DNA from: CAYZJD01 sp964478455
GTDB lineage: Bacteria > Acidobacteriota > Terriglobia > Bryobacterales > Bryobacteraceae
Assembly (NCBI GenBank): GCA_964478455.1
Contig: CAYZJD010000195.1
Span: 1-8,455, forward strand
Direction of reading: 5' to 3'
DNA length: 8,455 bases
How positions within the stretch are numbered: position 1 is the stretch's first letter; every line of letters starts with the position of its first letter. The translations under genes and the position numbers were made by a program. Shown in pieces: positions 1 to 6,673 of this stretch. Under the pieces are notes generated by a model. It searched no databases and had not been told where the DNA came from. It was given only the letters and a program-made list of their open reading frames with translations.

Positions 1-443
1 AAATTATTGTACATGGCACGACGGCGCTTCTTTGTGCGCGCAGCGAGAGGGGGCTCGAAACCGCCGCGCGAAAACGGCTGGAAAGGTGGCGGCGGATCCT
101 GCTCGAAAGCAGCCAGCAGTCGCGACGGGCGAAGCTGCCGCAGTTGTTCGGCCCTGTGCCGTTCGCGCAGGCACTGCCAACTGGCGGAAGCCGCCGGTAC
201 ATGCTCGAGGAGCAGGCCGGCATCCCGCCGCTTCTGGCCGCGCTTCCGGAGAACCGCCGGCGGGAAGACAGCGTTTGCCTTCTGGCCGGTCCTGAAGGCG
301 GGTGGACCGATGCGGAGCGCGCTGCGGTGCGCGAGCGTGGCTGGCAACCGGTGTCTCTCGGCCCGCTGATCCTGCGGACGGAGACCGCCGCCATCGCCGC
401 GCTCGCGGTCCTGACGAATGCCTGGCTCTCAGGCATGGCATAG
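1..443 (+). CDS. rsmE: 16S rRNA (uracil1498-N3)-methyltransferase, 3' part
   Basis: The reading frame is open from base 3 to the TAG at 441-443, giving the last 146 codons; the 5' part lies outside the window. RsmE uses S-adenosylmethionine to methylate N3 of U1498 in helix 44 of 16S rRNA in the assembled small subunit. The visible part begins near the ARSERGLE segment that precedes the conserved RWRRI stretch, with an L(E)SSQQSRR helix as in the family. The C-terminal half carries the two hallmarks of the SPOUT knotted SAM site: LLAGPEGGWTDAE (about bases 280-318) and SLGPLILRTETAAIAAL (about bases 354-404). The protein ends soon after the knot, as usual for RsmE, so the 3' end looks intact. 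The family assignment is firm; that this copy is functional is inferred from the intact motifs. The next gene begins within about 35 bases on the same strand, so cotranscription is possible. Confidence 0.93.
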   Translation, partial: IIVHGTTALLCARSERGLETAARKRLERWRRILLESSQQSRRAKLPQLFGPVPFAQALPTGGSRRYMLEEQAGIPPLLAALPENRRREDSVCLLAGPEGGWTDAERAAVRERGWQPVSLGPLILRTETAAIAALAVLTNAWLSGMA

Positions 444-477
444 AATGGCTCGCGAGGGGGAGGCTGCTGGTTTGCCC

Positions 478-1635
478 GTGAGCAGGCGGGAGTTTCTGAT
501 AGGGGCCGGTGTCGGCATGGCCGTCGCGGAGGCGCCGCGGATTGCCAAAGTCGAAGTTTTGCCGTTCTCCTACCCCATCCGCGGCCATTTCAAGTTTTTC
601 ACCAAACCCGAGCGGCCCTCCGCACTGATCAAGATCACTTGTGAGGACGGCGCGTTCGGCTGGGGTCAAAGCGCGCCCAGCCCGAGCTGGAGTTACGAGA
701 CGCCCGAGTCGGTCCTCTCCACGATTGAGCAGTACCTCGCGCCCGTGTTGATGGGCCGAGATCCATTCGATATCCAAGGCGCGCATGCTCTCATGAACCG
801 GGCCATCGCCGGGTCGTTTTCCACCGGAATGCCCATCGCCAAAGCCGGCATCGACCTGGCGCTGCACGATCTCACCGGCAGGCTGTTGAAGCAGAGCCTT
901 GCCGAGCGGTGGGGCCGCAAGGCGCTGGCGAGGCTGACGCTGAGCTGGACGGTGAACCCCGCGTCCCTCGATGAAACCGAGCAACTGGTGGAGCAGGGCC
1001 GCGCGCTCGGCTATAAGAACTTCAACGTCAAGGTCGCGCCCGATCCGAAGTTCGATATCGAGATGTGCCGGCGCGTTCGCAAGCTCGCCCCGGACTGCTT
1101 CCTCTGGGCCGACGCCAACGGCGGCTACGACGAAACCACCGCGCTGGACGTTGCGCCGAAGCTGGCCGATGCCGGCGTGAACATCCTGGAACAGCCTCTG
1201 CCCGCCAACCGCCTCTCGGGTTATCGGGAACTTAAGAAGCAGGGCGCGCTCCCCATTCTGATGGACGAGGGAGTCGTTTCCTCTGTCGAGCTGGTCGAGT
1301 TCATACGCCTCGGCCTGCTCGATGGAGTCGCGATGAAACCGGCGCGGACGGCAGGCCTGCTGGAGGCGCGGAAGCAGATCGAGATCCTGCTGAACGAGGG
1401 GCTGCTCTTTCTCGGCAGTGGCCTGACGGACCCTGACGTCGCCCTGGCGGCGGCCGTTCAACTTTACGCGGCCTATGGCCTTAAGTATCCGGCCGCGCTT
1501 AACGGCCCGCAGTTCCTGAGCGGCACCTGCCTGCGGCGGGCGCTGGTGGTGCGGGACGGCGAGATCGAGGTACCGTCCGGCCCCGGGCTCGGCGTGGAAG
1601 TAGACGAACAGCGGGTCCGGAAGGGAGCGGCATGA
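478..1635 (+). CDS. Mandelate racemase/muconate lactonizing enzyme family protein with Tat-like leader
   Basis: Enolase-superfamily enzyme, 385 residues from the GTG at 478. These Mg2+ enzymes abstract a proton alpha to a carboxylate and then racemise, dehydrate or cycloisomerise the substrate. The capping domain includes AKAGIDLALHDL. The barrel shows metal ligands Asp212 (in WADANGGYD), Glu238 (LEQPL) and Glu264 (MDEG), a base lysine Lys185 in NVKV, and Lys287 in AMKPART at the end of strand six. This is the pattern of the MLE-type subgroup. The first lysine of the usual KxK motif is Asn183. A DPD motif at 318-320 sits near strand eight, where dipeptide epimerases have DxD, but that parallel is weak. 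SRREFLIGAGVGMAVA at the N-terminus resembles a short Tat signal. I chose GTG 478 because it puts the RR at residues 3-4, with GGGGGAGG 14 bases upstream. ATG 445 and ATG 418 are in-frame alternatives. The gene overlaps the next one by four bases. The substrate is unknown. Confidence 0.85.
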   Translation: MSRREFLIGAGVGMAVAEAPRIAKVEVLPFSYPIRGHFKFFTKPERPSALIKITCEDGAFGWGQSAPSPSWSYETPESVLSTIEQYLAPVLMGRDPFDIQGAHALMNRAIAGSFSTGMPIAKAGIDLALHDLTGRLLKQSLAERWGRKALARLTLSWTVNPASLDETEQLVEQGRALGYKNFNVKVAPDPKFDIEMCRRVRKLAPDCFLWADANGGYDETTALDVAPKLADAGVNILEQPLPANRLSGYRELKKQGALPILMDEGVVSSVELVEFIRLGLLDGVAMKPARTAGLLEARKQIEILLNEGLLFLGSGLTDPDVALAAAVQLYAAYGLKYPAALNGPQFLSGTCLRRALVVRDGEIEVPSGPGLGVEVDEQRVRKGAA

Positions 1636-2492
1636 GGACAGCCCCGGCTGCAGCTTTTGCGCTGTTTCTTGCGGCAGCCGCTTCGGCCAGGAGTCCGTTC
1701 GCGTTCCGCGAAGCCGCGCCCGGCTCGATAGAGCTCACCGAGAGCGGCAAGCCGGTTTACGTTTACAACTACGGCATGATGCTTGGCGGGGGCGCCCCGG
1801 AAGACCGCCGCCGCTGCTGCTACATTCACCCGGTCTTCGCTCCGGACGGCACAGTGCTTACCGACGACTTCCCGAGCGACCACTATCATCATCGCGGCAT
1901 CTTCTGGGCCTGGCCCATCGTGCGCGCCGGCGGAGAATCGCACGATCTCTGGACGATCCGCGGCGTCCGCCAGCGGTTCGTCCGCTGGACTTCCCGGAAG
2001 ACCGAGCCTTCTCGCGCGGTGCTCGGCATCGAGAACGGCTGGTTCGTGGGTGGGCGCAAGATCGTGAAGGAACGTGTCGAGATCGAGGCGCTGCCGGCTT
2101 CACCGCATTGCCGGGAACTCCGCTTCGCTCTCTCCTTCGAAGCGACCGGCGCTCCGGTCGAACTTGAAGGCGAGCCGGCCGAAAGCAAAGGTTACGGCGG
2201 CCTGTGCGTCCGCTTCGCTCCCCGCGAGCAGACCGCGATCACGACCAGCGCCGGCCGCGAGGCGCGCGATTTCAACATGGCCCAGCACCCCTGGGCGCAG
2301 CTCGAAGCCGAGTTTCGCGGACGCCGTGCGGGACTTCGCATCGATATCGATCCCAACAATCCCGGCTTTCCGAACGGCTGGTGCCTGCGGCACTACGGCT
2401 TCCTCGGAGTGAACTACCCCGGCCTCGGGAAACACCAGCTGGAGCCGGGCCGGCCGCTGGTCCTCCGCTACACCGTCACGCTCTTCAACTGA
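1632..2492 (+). CDS. Secreted DUF6807 (PmoA-like) family protein
   Basis: 286 residues. The start ATG lies in an ATGA overlap with the previous stop, preceded by AAGGGAG at four bases' spacing, so it is well supported and probably translationally coupled. Residues 1-19 form a Sec-type signal peptide (alanine-rich core, ASA before the likely cut). The mature part matches the DUF6807 family, formerly labelled PmoA: HPVFAPDG from His66, LTDDFPSDHYHHRGIFWAW with a histidine cluster at 84-87, and HYGFLGVNYPG near 254-264. The Pfam name PmoA does not indicate a particulate methane monooxygenase. From memory, proteins of this family are common in Planctomycetota and Acidobacteriota, often near sugar oxidoreductases and other carbohydrate genes; their biochemical role is not established to my knowledge. 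The clustered histidines could bind a metal, which is inference. Pairing with an exported enolase-superfamily enzyme suggests a shared extracytoplasmic catabolic step. Confidence 0.87.
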   Translation: MRTAPAAAFALFLAAAASARSPFAFREAAPGSIELTESGKPVYVYNYGMMLGGGAPEDRRRCCYIHPVFAPDGTVLTDDFPSDHYHHRGIFWAWPIVRAGGESHDLWTIRGVRQRFVRWTSRKTEPSRAVLGIENGWFVGGRKIVKERVEIEALPASPHCRELRFALSFEATGAPVELEGEPAESKGYGGLCVRFAPREQTAITTSAGREARDFNMAQHPWAQLEAEFRGRRAGLRIDIDPNNPGFPNGWCLRHYGFLGVNYPGLGKHQLEPGRPLVLRYTVTLFN

Positions 2493-2547
2493 CCCGCAGA
2501 GGCCGTCTGGGCGGCGCCTTCGTGTCCCTGTGGTGAAATAGGGTCTT

Positions 2548-3471
2548 ATGCGCAATGTCGTCATCGTCGGCTCCGGCTGCGCCGGCAACACCGCCGCTCT
2601 CTATACCGCTCGCGCGAACCTGCAACCCCTGGTGATTTCCGGTCACGAGCCCGGTGGACAGTTGTCGCTCACAACGCTGGTGGAGAACTTCCCCGGATTT
2701 CCGGAAGGGATCAACGGCCCCGACCTGGTGGCCAACATCCGCCAGCAGGCCGAGAGATTCGGCGCCGAGTACGTGCACGGCTCGGTCATCGAGGCTGATC
2801 TCTCGAAGCGGCCGTTCCGGCTGAACGTCGAGGGCGACTGGATCGAGGCACGCGCTCTGATCATCGCTTCCGGCGCTTCGGCGCGCTGGCTGGGGCTTCC
2901 GTCCGAGCAGAAGCTCATCGGACACGGGGTCAGCTCGTGCGCCACCTGCGACGGTTTCTTTTACCGCGACAAAAAGATCATGGTTATCGGCGGGGGTGAT
3001 TCAGCGATGGAGGAGGCGATCTTTCTTACCCGCTTCGGTCGCGAGGTGGCCGTGGTCCACCGCCGTGACGAGTTCCGGGCTTCAAAGATCATGCTCGAGC
3101 GGGCGCGCAGGAACCTGAAGATCCGGTGGGTGACCCCGGCCGTGGTCGAGGAGGTGCTTGACGTCACGAAGGGTTATGTGACCGGGGCGCGCCTGAGGAA
3201 CGTGAAGACCGGCGAAACCTGGGAACAGGAGGTGGACGGCTTCTTCGTCGCGATCGGCCATATTCCCAATACAGCGGTCTTCAAAGGCCAGATCGAGCTG
3301 GACGGCGATGGCTACATCATCTCGAAGGGGGGCGCGAAGACGAGCGTCACAGGCGTCTTCCACGCCGGCGACGTGCAGGACCGGGTCTACCGCCAGGCGA
3401 TTACCGCCGCCGGTGCCGGCTGCATGGCCGCTCTGGAGGCGGAGCGGTTCCTGGAAGCCGAAGGCCATTAG
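2548..3471 (+). CDS. trxB: Thioredoxin-disulfide reductase
   Basis: 307 residues, close to the usual 310-320. TrxB is a cytoplasmic FAD enzyme that passes electrons from NADPH to oxidised thioredoxin. Domains in order: the FAD-binding Rossmann motif GSGCAG at 8-13 (most homologues have GSGPAG); GGQL and VENFPGFP; the redox-active CATC pair Cys131/Cys134 followed by DGFFYRD; the NADPH motif GGGDSAMEEA from 148; HRRDEFR at 171-177 for the NADPH phosphate; and the C-terminal FAD segment HAGDVQDRVYRQA from 272. All catalytic elements are intact and the protein aligns closely with memory of E. coli TrxB. ATG 2548 is preceded by AGGG at four bases and starts right before the first beta strand, so it is the natural start. 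The gene lies 55 bases after the DUF6807 gene; readthrough or its own promoter are both possible, as I see no convincing promoter. No thioredoxin gene is in the window. Confidence 0.95.
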   Translation: MRNVVIVGSGCAGNTAALYTARANLQPLVISGHEPGGQLSLTTLVENFPGFPEGINGPDLVANIRQQAERFGAEYVHGSVIEADLSKRPFRLNVEGDWIEARALIIASGASARWLGLPSEQKLIGHGVSSCATCDGFFYRDKKIMVIGGGDSAMEEAIFLTRFGREVAVVHRRDEFRASKIMLERARRNLKIRWVTPAVVEEVLDVTKGYVTGARLRNVKTGETWEQEVDGFFVAIGHIPNTAVFKGQIELDGDGYIISKGGAKTSVTGVFHAGDVQDRVYRQAITAAGAGCMAALEAERFLEAEGH

Positions 3472-3476
3472 CAGAC

Positions 3477-3497
3477 CCCCGGCTACTCCTGCCGGGG
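3477..3497. terminator. GC-rich hairpin at convergent gene ends, possible shared terminator
   Basis: CCCCGGC (3477-3483) and GCCGGGG (3491-3497) form a perfect seven-pair stem with a seven-base loop. It starts six bases after the trxB stop and overlaps the stop codon of the minus-strand gene that ends at 3483. The two genes converge with 11 bases between them, so a hairpin readable from both strands is well placed to end both transcripts. Neither strand has a following T-run, so it is not a textbook intrinsic terminator. Confidence 0.45.
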
Positions 3498-5441
3498 CGG
3501 GCGCTCGTAGGGCTCCTTGAGGTACTTGGCCGCTACTTCCTGAGCGCCCTGGGTGTTGTCCTTCGTGCGGATGGCCAGCTTATATTCGTTCACCGCCCGC
3601 TCGCGCTGGCCCGTAATGTCGAAGATCTTCCCGAGGTTGATATGCGACCACACCTCGGTCCACTTCGGCTCGAGGTTGCCGTTCAGCGCCTCGCGGAACT
3701 GGTTGGCCGCCGACTGGAAGTTGTTCTGCATGAAGAACACCTCGCCGATGCGATAGTGCGCCAGCGAGTTATTGCGGTCCACCTCCAGCGCCTTCTGATA
3801 TTCCTTCAGCGCCTCGCCGAACTCGGAGATCTCCACGAACTGCTCCCCGCGGCGGATGGCCACCGCCACCCGTACCGGATTGCTGAACCGCAGCACTTTG
3901 CCGCCGGGATCGAGCGTGACCGACTTCGGCTTGGCGAATGTCTCGACCACGAACTCCGAGGACGTCCCGGCTACCTCGATCTTGTTCTGCTCCGGATTGC
4001 CTTCCGTCTCGATCCTCATCTCCACCGGCATCCGGAACGTGTCCAGGTCCTGCGACACCTTGCCCATCACCCGGAAGCCTTTCTGGGTGCGGAAGATGGT
4101 GTATTCGAGCTTGAACTCCGGCGCGCCGCTTGATTCAATCCATTGGATGAAGAAATACTGGAGGCCGCTGCCCGAGATCTCTTCGGCCACCTTGCGAAAA
4201 TCGTCCGTGGCAACGGACTGCCCGGCGAAGCGGTCGGGAACCTCCCTCAGCACTTTCCGGAACGCCTCCTCGCCGATCACGCTGCGCAGCATGCTGTACA
4301 CGGCCGCCCCCTTGCCGGCGGTCAACGCCACCAGCTCCGGCGAGTAGTCCTCGAGCCGCGCCGACTGGATCAACGGCGGGTTGTCCACGGTCAGCGCCTC
4401 GATGTACGTGTCGCGGAGCGCCTCCTCAAAAGCCCCCGGACCGTTCACCTGCTCGATGTAGAGGAGTTCCGCGTACCGCGCCGCGCCGTTGGTGATCCAC
4501 AGGTGGTTCCGGCTCGCAGGCGAGAGCAGAATCCCCCACCACTGTCGGGCGATCTGGTTGACCAGCAGCCGCGTGCCGACCTGCTTGCCGATCGCCCGCG
4601 GCGACAGAAATAGGATGCCGCCGGCCGCGTAGCCGTTCGGCGCGCCGTCATCGGTCTCGACCACTGTCAGATTCGCTTGCGGCGGCAGGCCGAACACGCC
4701 GGTCAGGTACGACATCACCTTGCCGATTTCCTGTCCGTAAACACCGGCCATCTCGGCCTCGGGTCCGCGGAAGTAAATGGCCGAAGTCACGCCTTCTGAA
4801 GACACTCGGCTGGGCTCGCCTTGCACCAAGGCGATGCTGCCCGGAAGACCCGGCTTCAGAGTTTCGAAGATGTGCCGCACATCGCCGCCGGCGACGGGCT
4901 CGACTCTCTCATTGCCTTCACCGATGACCTTGAAGCCGGAGGGAACCGCGACCTTCATTTCGGCCGTGTAGCGGTCGGTTGCGTAGCCGCTCACCGGGAA
5001 CCAGCGCACCGGATAGAGCAGGTAGGCGTAGTCGGAGCGGATGGCGGCAAACCGGATGCCGTAGACGGGGGAATCCTCGCGTCCAGCCAAAACGCCGTCG
5101 TAGTGGAATTCGACTGTGACCGGCTTGCCTTTGACCAGTTCGTTAGGAAAGTTCAAACGAACCGTAAAATCGTCGCGATTCCGCGATGCCGGTATCTGTT
5201 CGCCCGCCTCGTCCACGACTTTTGAGACGTTGAGCGCATTGTTCAGCTCGAAAACGGCCGCGTAAGTGCCTTCGTCCTGCGGGGTGAACCGCACGCGGGC
5301 GACGGCGGCCAGCATCTGCGTGGCCGGACGGATTTCCGCTTCGATCGAGTAGTGCCCGACGTCGATGCGCGGCCGGCGCTCCTGGGCGAATGCCGCCGGC
5401 AGGAGCGCCGCCGCCAGAACAAGACCGCGACTACAGCGCAT
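3483..5441 (-). CDS. Exported M1-aminopeptidase-like protein without zinc site, with C-terminal TPRs
   Basis: 652 residues. ATG 5441 has GGAG six bases upstream, inside the end of lpxB, which it overlaps by 11 bases. Residues 1-19 are a Sec signal peptide ending AFA before Gln20. About 25-230 is a beta-rich domain like the M1 N-terminal domain, and about 230-430 resembles the M1 catalytic domain. In active M1 enzymes this region has HELAHQWWG and then NEGFA, forming HEXXH-x18-E. Here it reads NQIARQWWG (N295, Q296, R299) and TNGAA (N318). Spacing is exact, but both zinc histidines, the catalytic glutamate and the third zinc ligand are all replaced. The GAMEN exopeptidase motif is not recognisable, and the Y-x-K-G-A tyrosine is Ala (AGKGA). 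About 535-645 holds tetratricopeptide repeats (GEALKEYQKALEVD, AHYRIGEVFF, WSHINLGKIFDITG). It is probably a non-catalytic binding or scaffold protein of the periplasm. The fold assignment is good; the function is unknown. Confidence 0.82.
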   Translation of the reverse strand: MRCSRGLVLAAALLPAAFAQERRPRIDVGHYSIEAEIRPATQMLAAVARVRFTPQDEGTYAAVFELNNALNVSKVVDEAGEQIPASRNRDDFTVRLNFPNELVKGKPVTVEFHYDGVLAGREDSPVYGIRFAAIRSDYAYLLYPVRWFPVSGYATDRYTAEMKVAVPSGFKVIGEGNERVEPVAGGDVRHIFETLKPGLPGSIALVQGEPSRVSSEGVTSAIYFRGPEAEMAGVYGQEIGKVMSYLTGVFGLPPQANLTVVETDDGAPNGYAAGGILFLSPRAIGKQVGTRLLVNQIARQWWGILLSPASRNHLWITNGAARYAELLYIEQVNGPGAFEEALRDTYIEALTVDNPPLIQSARLEDYSPELVALTAGKGAAVYSMLRSVIGEEAFRKVLREVPDRFAGQSVATDDFRKVAEEISGSGLQYFFIQWIESSGAPEFKLEYTIFRTQKGFRVMGKVSQDLDTFRMPVEMRIETEGNPEQNKIEVAGTSSEFVVETFAKPKSVTLDPGGKVLRFSNPVRVAVAIRRGEQFVEISEFGEALKEYQKALEVDRNNSLAHYRIGEVFFMQNNFQSAANQFREALNGNLEPKWTEVWSHINLGKIFDITGQRERAVNEYKLAIRTKDNTQGAQEVAAKYLKEPYERPPRQE

Positions 5442-6585
5442 GAGTCACTCCGTGGTTCAAGTACTCTTCAGCGATCCGGGCCGCTTTCTGCATCGGGTCG
5501 GCGTCCGAAGCCAGCCTCGCCGCAACCTGGGCGAGGCTCCGTTTCATCTCCTCGCGATCGGCCGGCCGGTTCAGTAGCCGGAGAGCTTCGCCGGCAATAG
5601 ATCCGCCCGTCATTTCATTCTGCATCAGTTCCGGAACAACGCGCCGTCCGGCGACCAGGTTAACCATGGAATAAAAGGGCACTCGTACAAGGACTCTTCC
5701 CATCCACCAGCTTGGCCGGCTCACTCGATAGAAGGTCACCATCGGCGTTCCAAGCAAGGCCGCCTCCACTGTCACTGTTCCACTGGCGGCCAGGGCCAGG
5801 TCCGCATGGGCGATCGCGTCCCAGGTTTCACCTTCAACGACCACGACCGGCCTCCCCCCGGCCTCCTCCCGGACGGCGGCGGCGTGCCGCAAGCCGCCCG
5901 GCAGCGCCAGCAGGAAGCTGCATGAGCACTGCTGCCGCAGCGTCTCCGTGGCGACCAGCAGCGACGGCAGATGCCGGGAAATCTCGCCCTGGCGGCTGCC
6001 CGGGAGCAGCGTAATTAGCGGATGACCTTCCTCCAGCCCGTGCTTTTGGAAAAACTCCTCCCTGGACAGCGACGGCTTCACGATCCGGGCCAACGGGTGA
6101 CCGATGTAATCGGCCCGCACCCCGTGCCGCCGAAAGAACTCTTCCTCAAAAGGAAAGATGCATAGCATCCGGTCGACGTTGCGGCGAATTACGTCAATTC
6201 TCTTTTTCCGCCAGGCCCACACTTGTGGCGCCACCAGGTAGAGGACCGGGATCCCGAGGCGCTTGAGCCGCGGCGCCAGGCGCAGGTGGAAGTCGGGGCT
6301 ATCGGTCAGGATCGCCAGGTCGGGCTTTGCCGCCGCCGCGGCCGCCGCCAGCCGGCGGAATTCCGCGTAGATCCGCGGAATGTGCGACACGACTTCAAAC
6401 AGCCCGACGACGGCAATCTGCGAGGCATCCACCACCGCGCGGACACCGGCCGCTCGCATGTGACGCCCGGCGCATCCAAAGAAGTCAGCCTCCGGAAAAC
6501 GGTGGCGGAGGACTTCCACCAGACGGGCGGCATAGAAGTCGCCGGATGCCTCACCGGCGGACACCAAGATCTTGCGCGGCGCCAC
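5431..6585 (-). CDS. lpxB: Lipid-A-disaccharide synthase
   Basis: 384 residues, the normal LpxB length. LpxB is a GT-B glycosyltransferase (family GT19) on the inner face of the cytoplasmic membrane. It joins UDP-2,3-diacylglucosamine to lipid X to form the tetraacyl disaccharide of lipid A. Visible motifs are SAGEASGD at 9-16, TDSPDFHLRLA, YLVAPQVWAWRKKR, YIGHPL, LLPGSRQGEI around 193-202, AASGTVTVEAALLGTP with Glu274, and VNLVAGRRVVPELMQ near the C-terminus. The start is GTG at 6585 because SAGEASGD must follow after only a few residues; a weak GGGTGA lies just upstream. No other lpx gene is in the window. It is the first gene of a two-gene unit, with the M1-like gene starting inside its last codons. 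A promoter would lie in the 88-base gap shared with the divergent gene. Confidence 0.94.
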   Translation of the reverse strand: MAPRKILVSAGEASGDFYAARLVEVLRHRFPEADFFGCAGRHMRAAGVRAVVDASQIAVVGLFEVVSHIPRIYAEFRRLAAAAAAAKPDLAILTDSPDFHLRLAPRLKRLGIPVLYLVAPQVWAWRKKRIDVIRRNVDRMLCIFPFEEEFFRRHGVRADYIGHPLARIVKPSLSREEFFQKHGLEEGHPLITLLPGSRQGEISRHLPSLLVATETLRQQCSCSFLLALPGGLRHAAAVREEAGGRPVVVVEGETWDAIAHADLALAASGTVTVEAALLGTPMVTFYRVSRPSWWMGRVLVRVPFYSMVNLVAGRRVVPELMQNEMTGGSIAGEALRLLNRPADREEMKRSLAQVAARLASDADPMQKAARIAEEYLNHGVTHAL

Positions 6586-6591
6586 TCACCC

Positions 6592-6602
6592 GCTAGTCTA
6601 GC
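6592..6602. promoter_or_regulatory. Short palindrome and possible lpxB extended -10
   Basis: GCTAG-T-CTAGC is a perfect 5+1+5 inverted repeat seven bases upstream of the lpxB GTG. On the minus strand it overlaps TGCTAGACT (6603-6595), which has the form TGn plus a four-of-six match to TATAAT. A start site about seven bases further would give almost no leader. There is no recognisable -35. It could be an operator, a weak promoter, or chance. Confidence 0.22.
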
Positions 6603-6645
6603 AGGCAGGAACTTCGGCGCCGGCGGGCTGCGTGCCTCCGCATTC

Positions 6646-6654
6646 TGCTAACAT
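6646..6654 (+). promoter_or_regulatory. Possible extended -10 promoter for the 6674 gene
   Basis: TGCTAACAT has the TGn extension and matches four of six bases of TATAAT. It would place transcription start near 6661 and leave a leader of about 13 bases before ATG 6674. The -35 region at the normal distance (GGCTGC) is not convincing. The gap between the two divergent genes is only 88 bases, so a promoter for this gene has to lie here or inside lpxB. Confidence 0.25.
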
Positions 6655-6673
6655 GAAGAAAAGAAACCTCTAG

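Noticed and set aside
4..1461. A 485-codon open frame on the minus strand antisense to rsmE and the enolase-superfamily gene
   Set aside because: The protein is low-complexity and Arg/Ala/Pro-rich with no recognisable domain, while the opposite strand carries two clear conserved genes. High third-position GC leaves such antisense frames open.
1632..2492. Methane monooxygenase subunit, suggested by the old family name PmoA
   Set aside because: The sequence is a soluble secreted DUF6807 protein with a single N-terminal signal and no membrane helices; true particulate methane monooxygenase PmoA is a polytopic membrane protein.
2493..2547. Possible terminator or promoter between the DUF6807 gene and trxB
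   Set aside because: Only a four-pair CAGA/TCTG stem and a five-base GACCC/GGGTC pairing across the gap are visible, with no T-run and no convincing -10/-35, so nothing is called.
3642..4613. Plus-strand open frames of about 160 codons opposite the M1-like gene
   Set aside because: They are antisense frames with no domain; the minus strand has a continuous conserved protein with signal peptide and TPRs.
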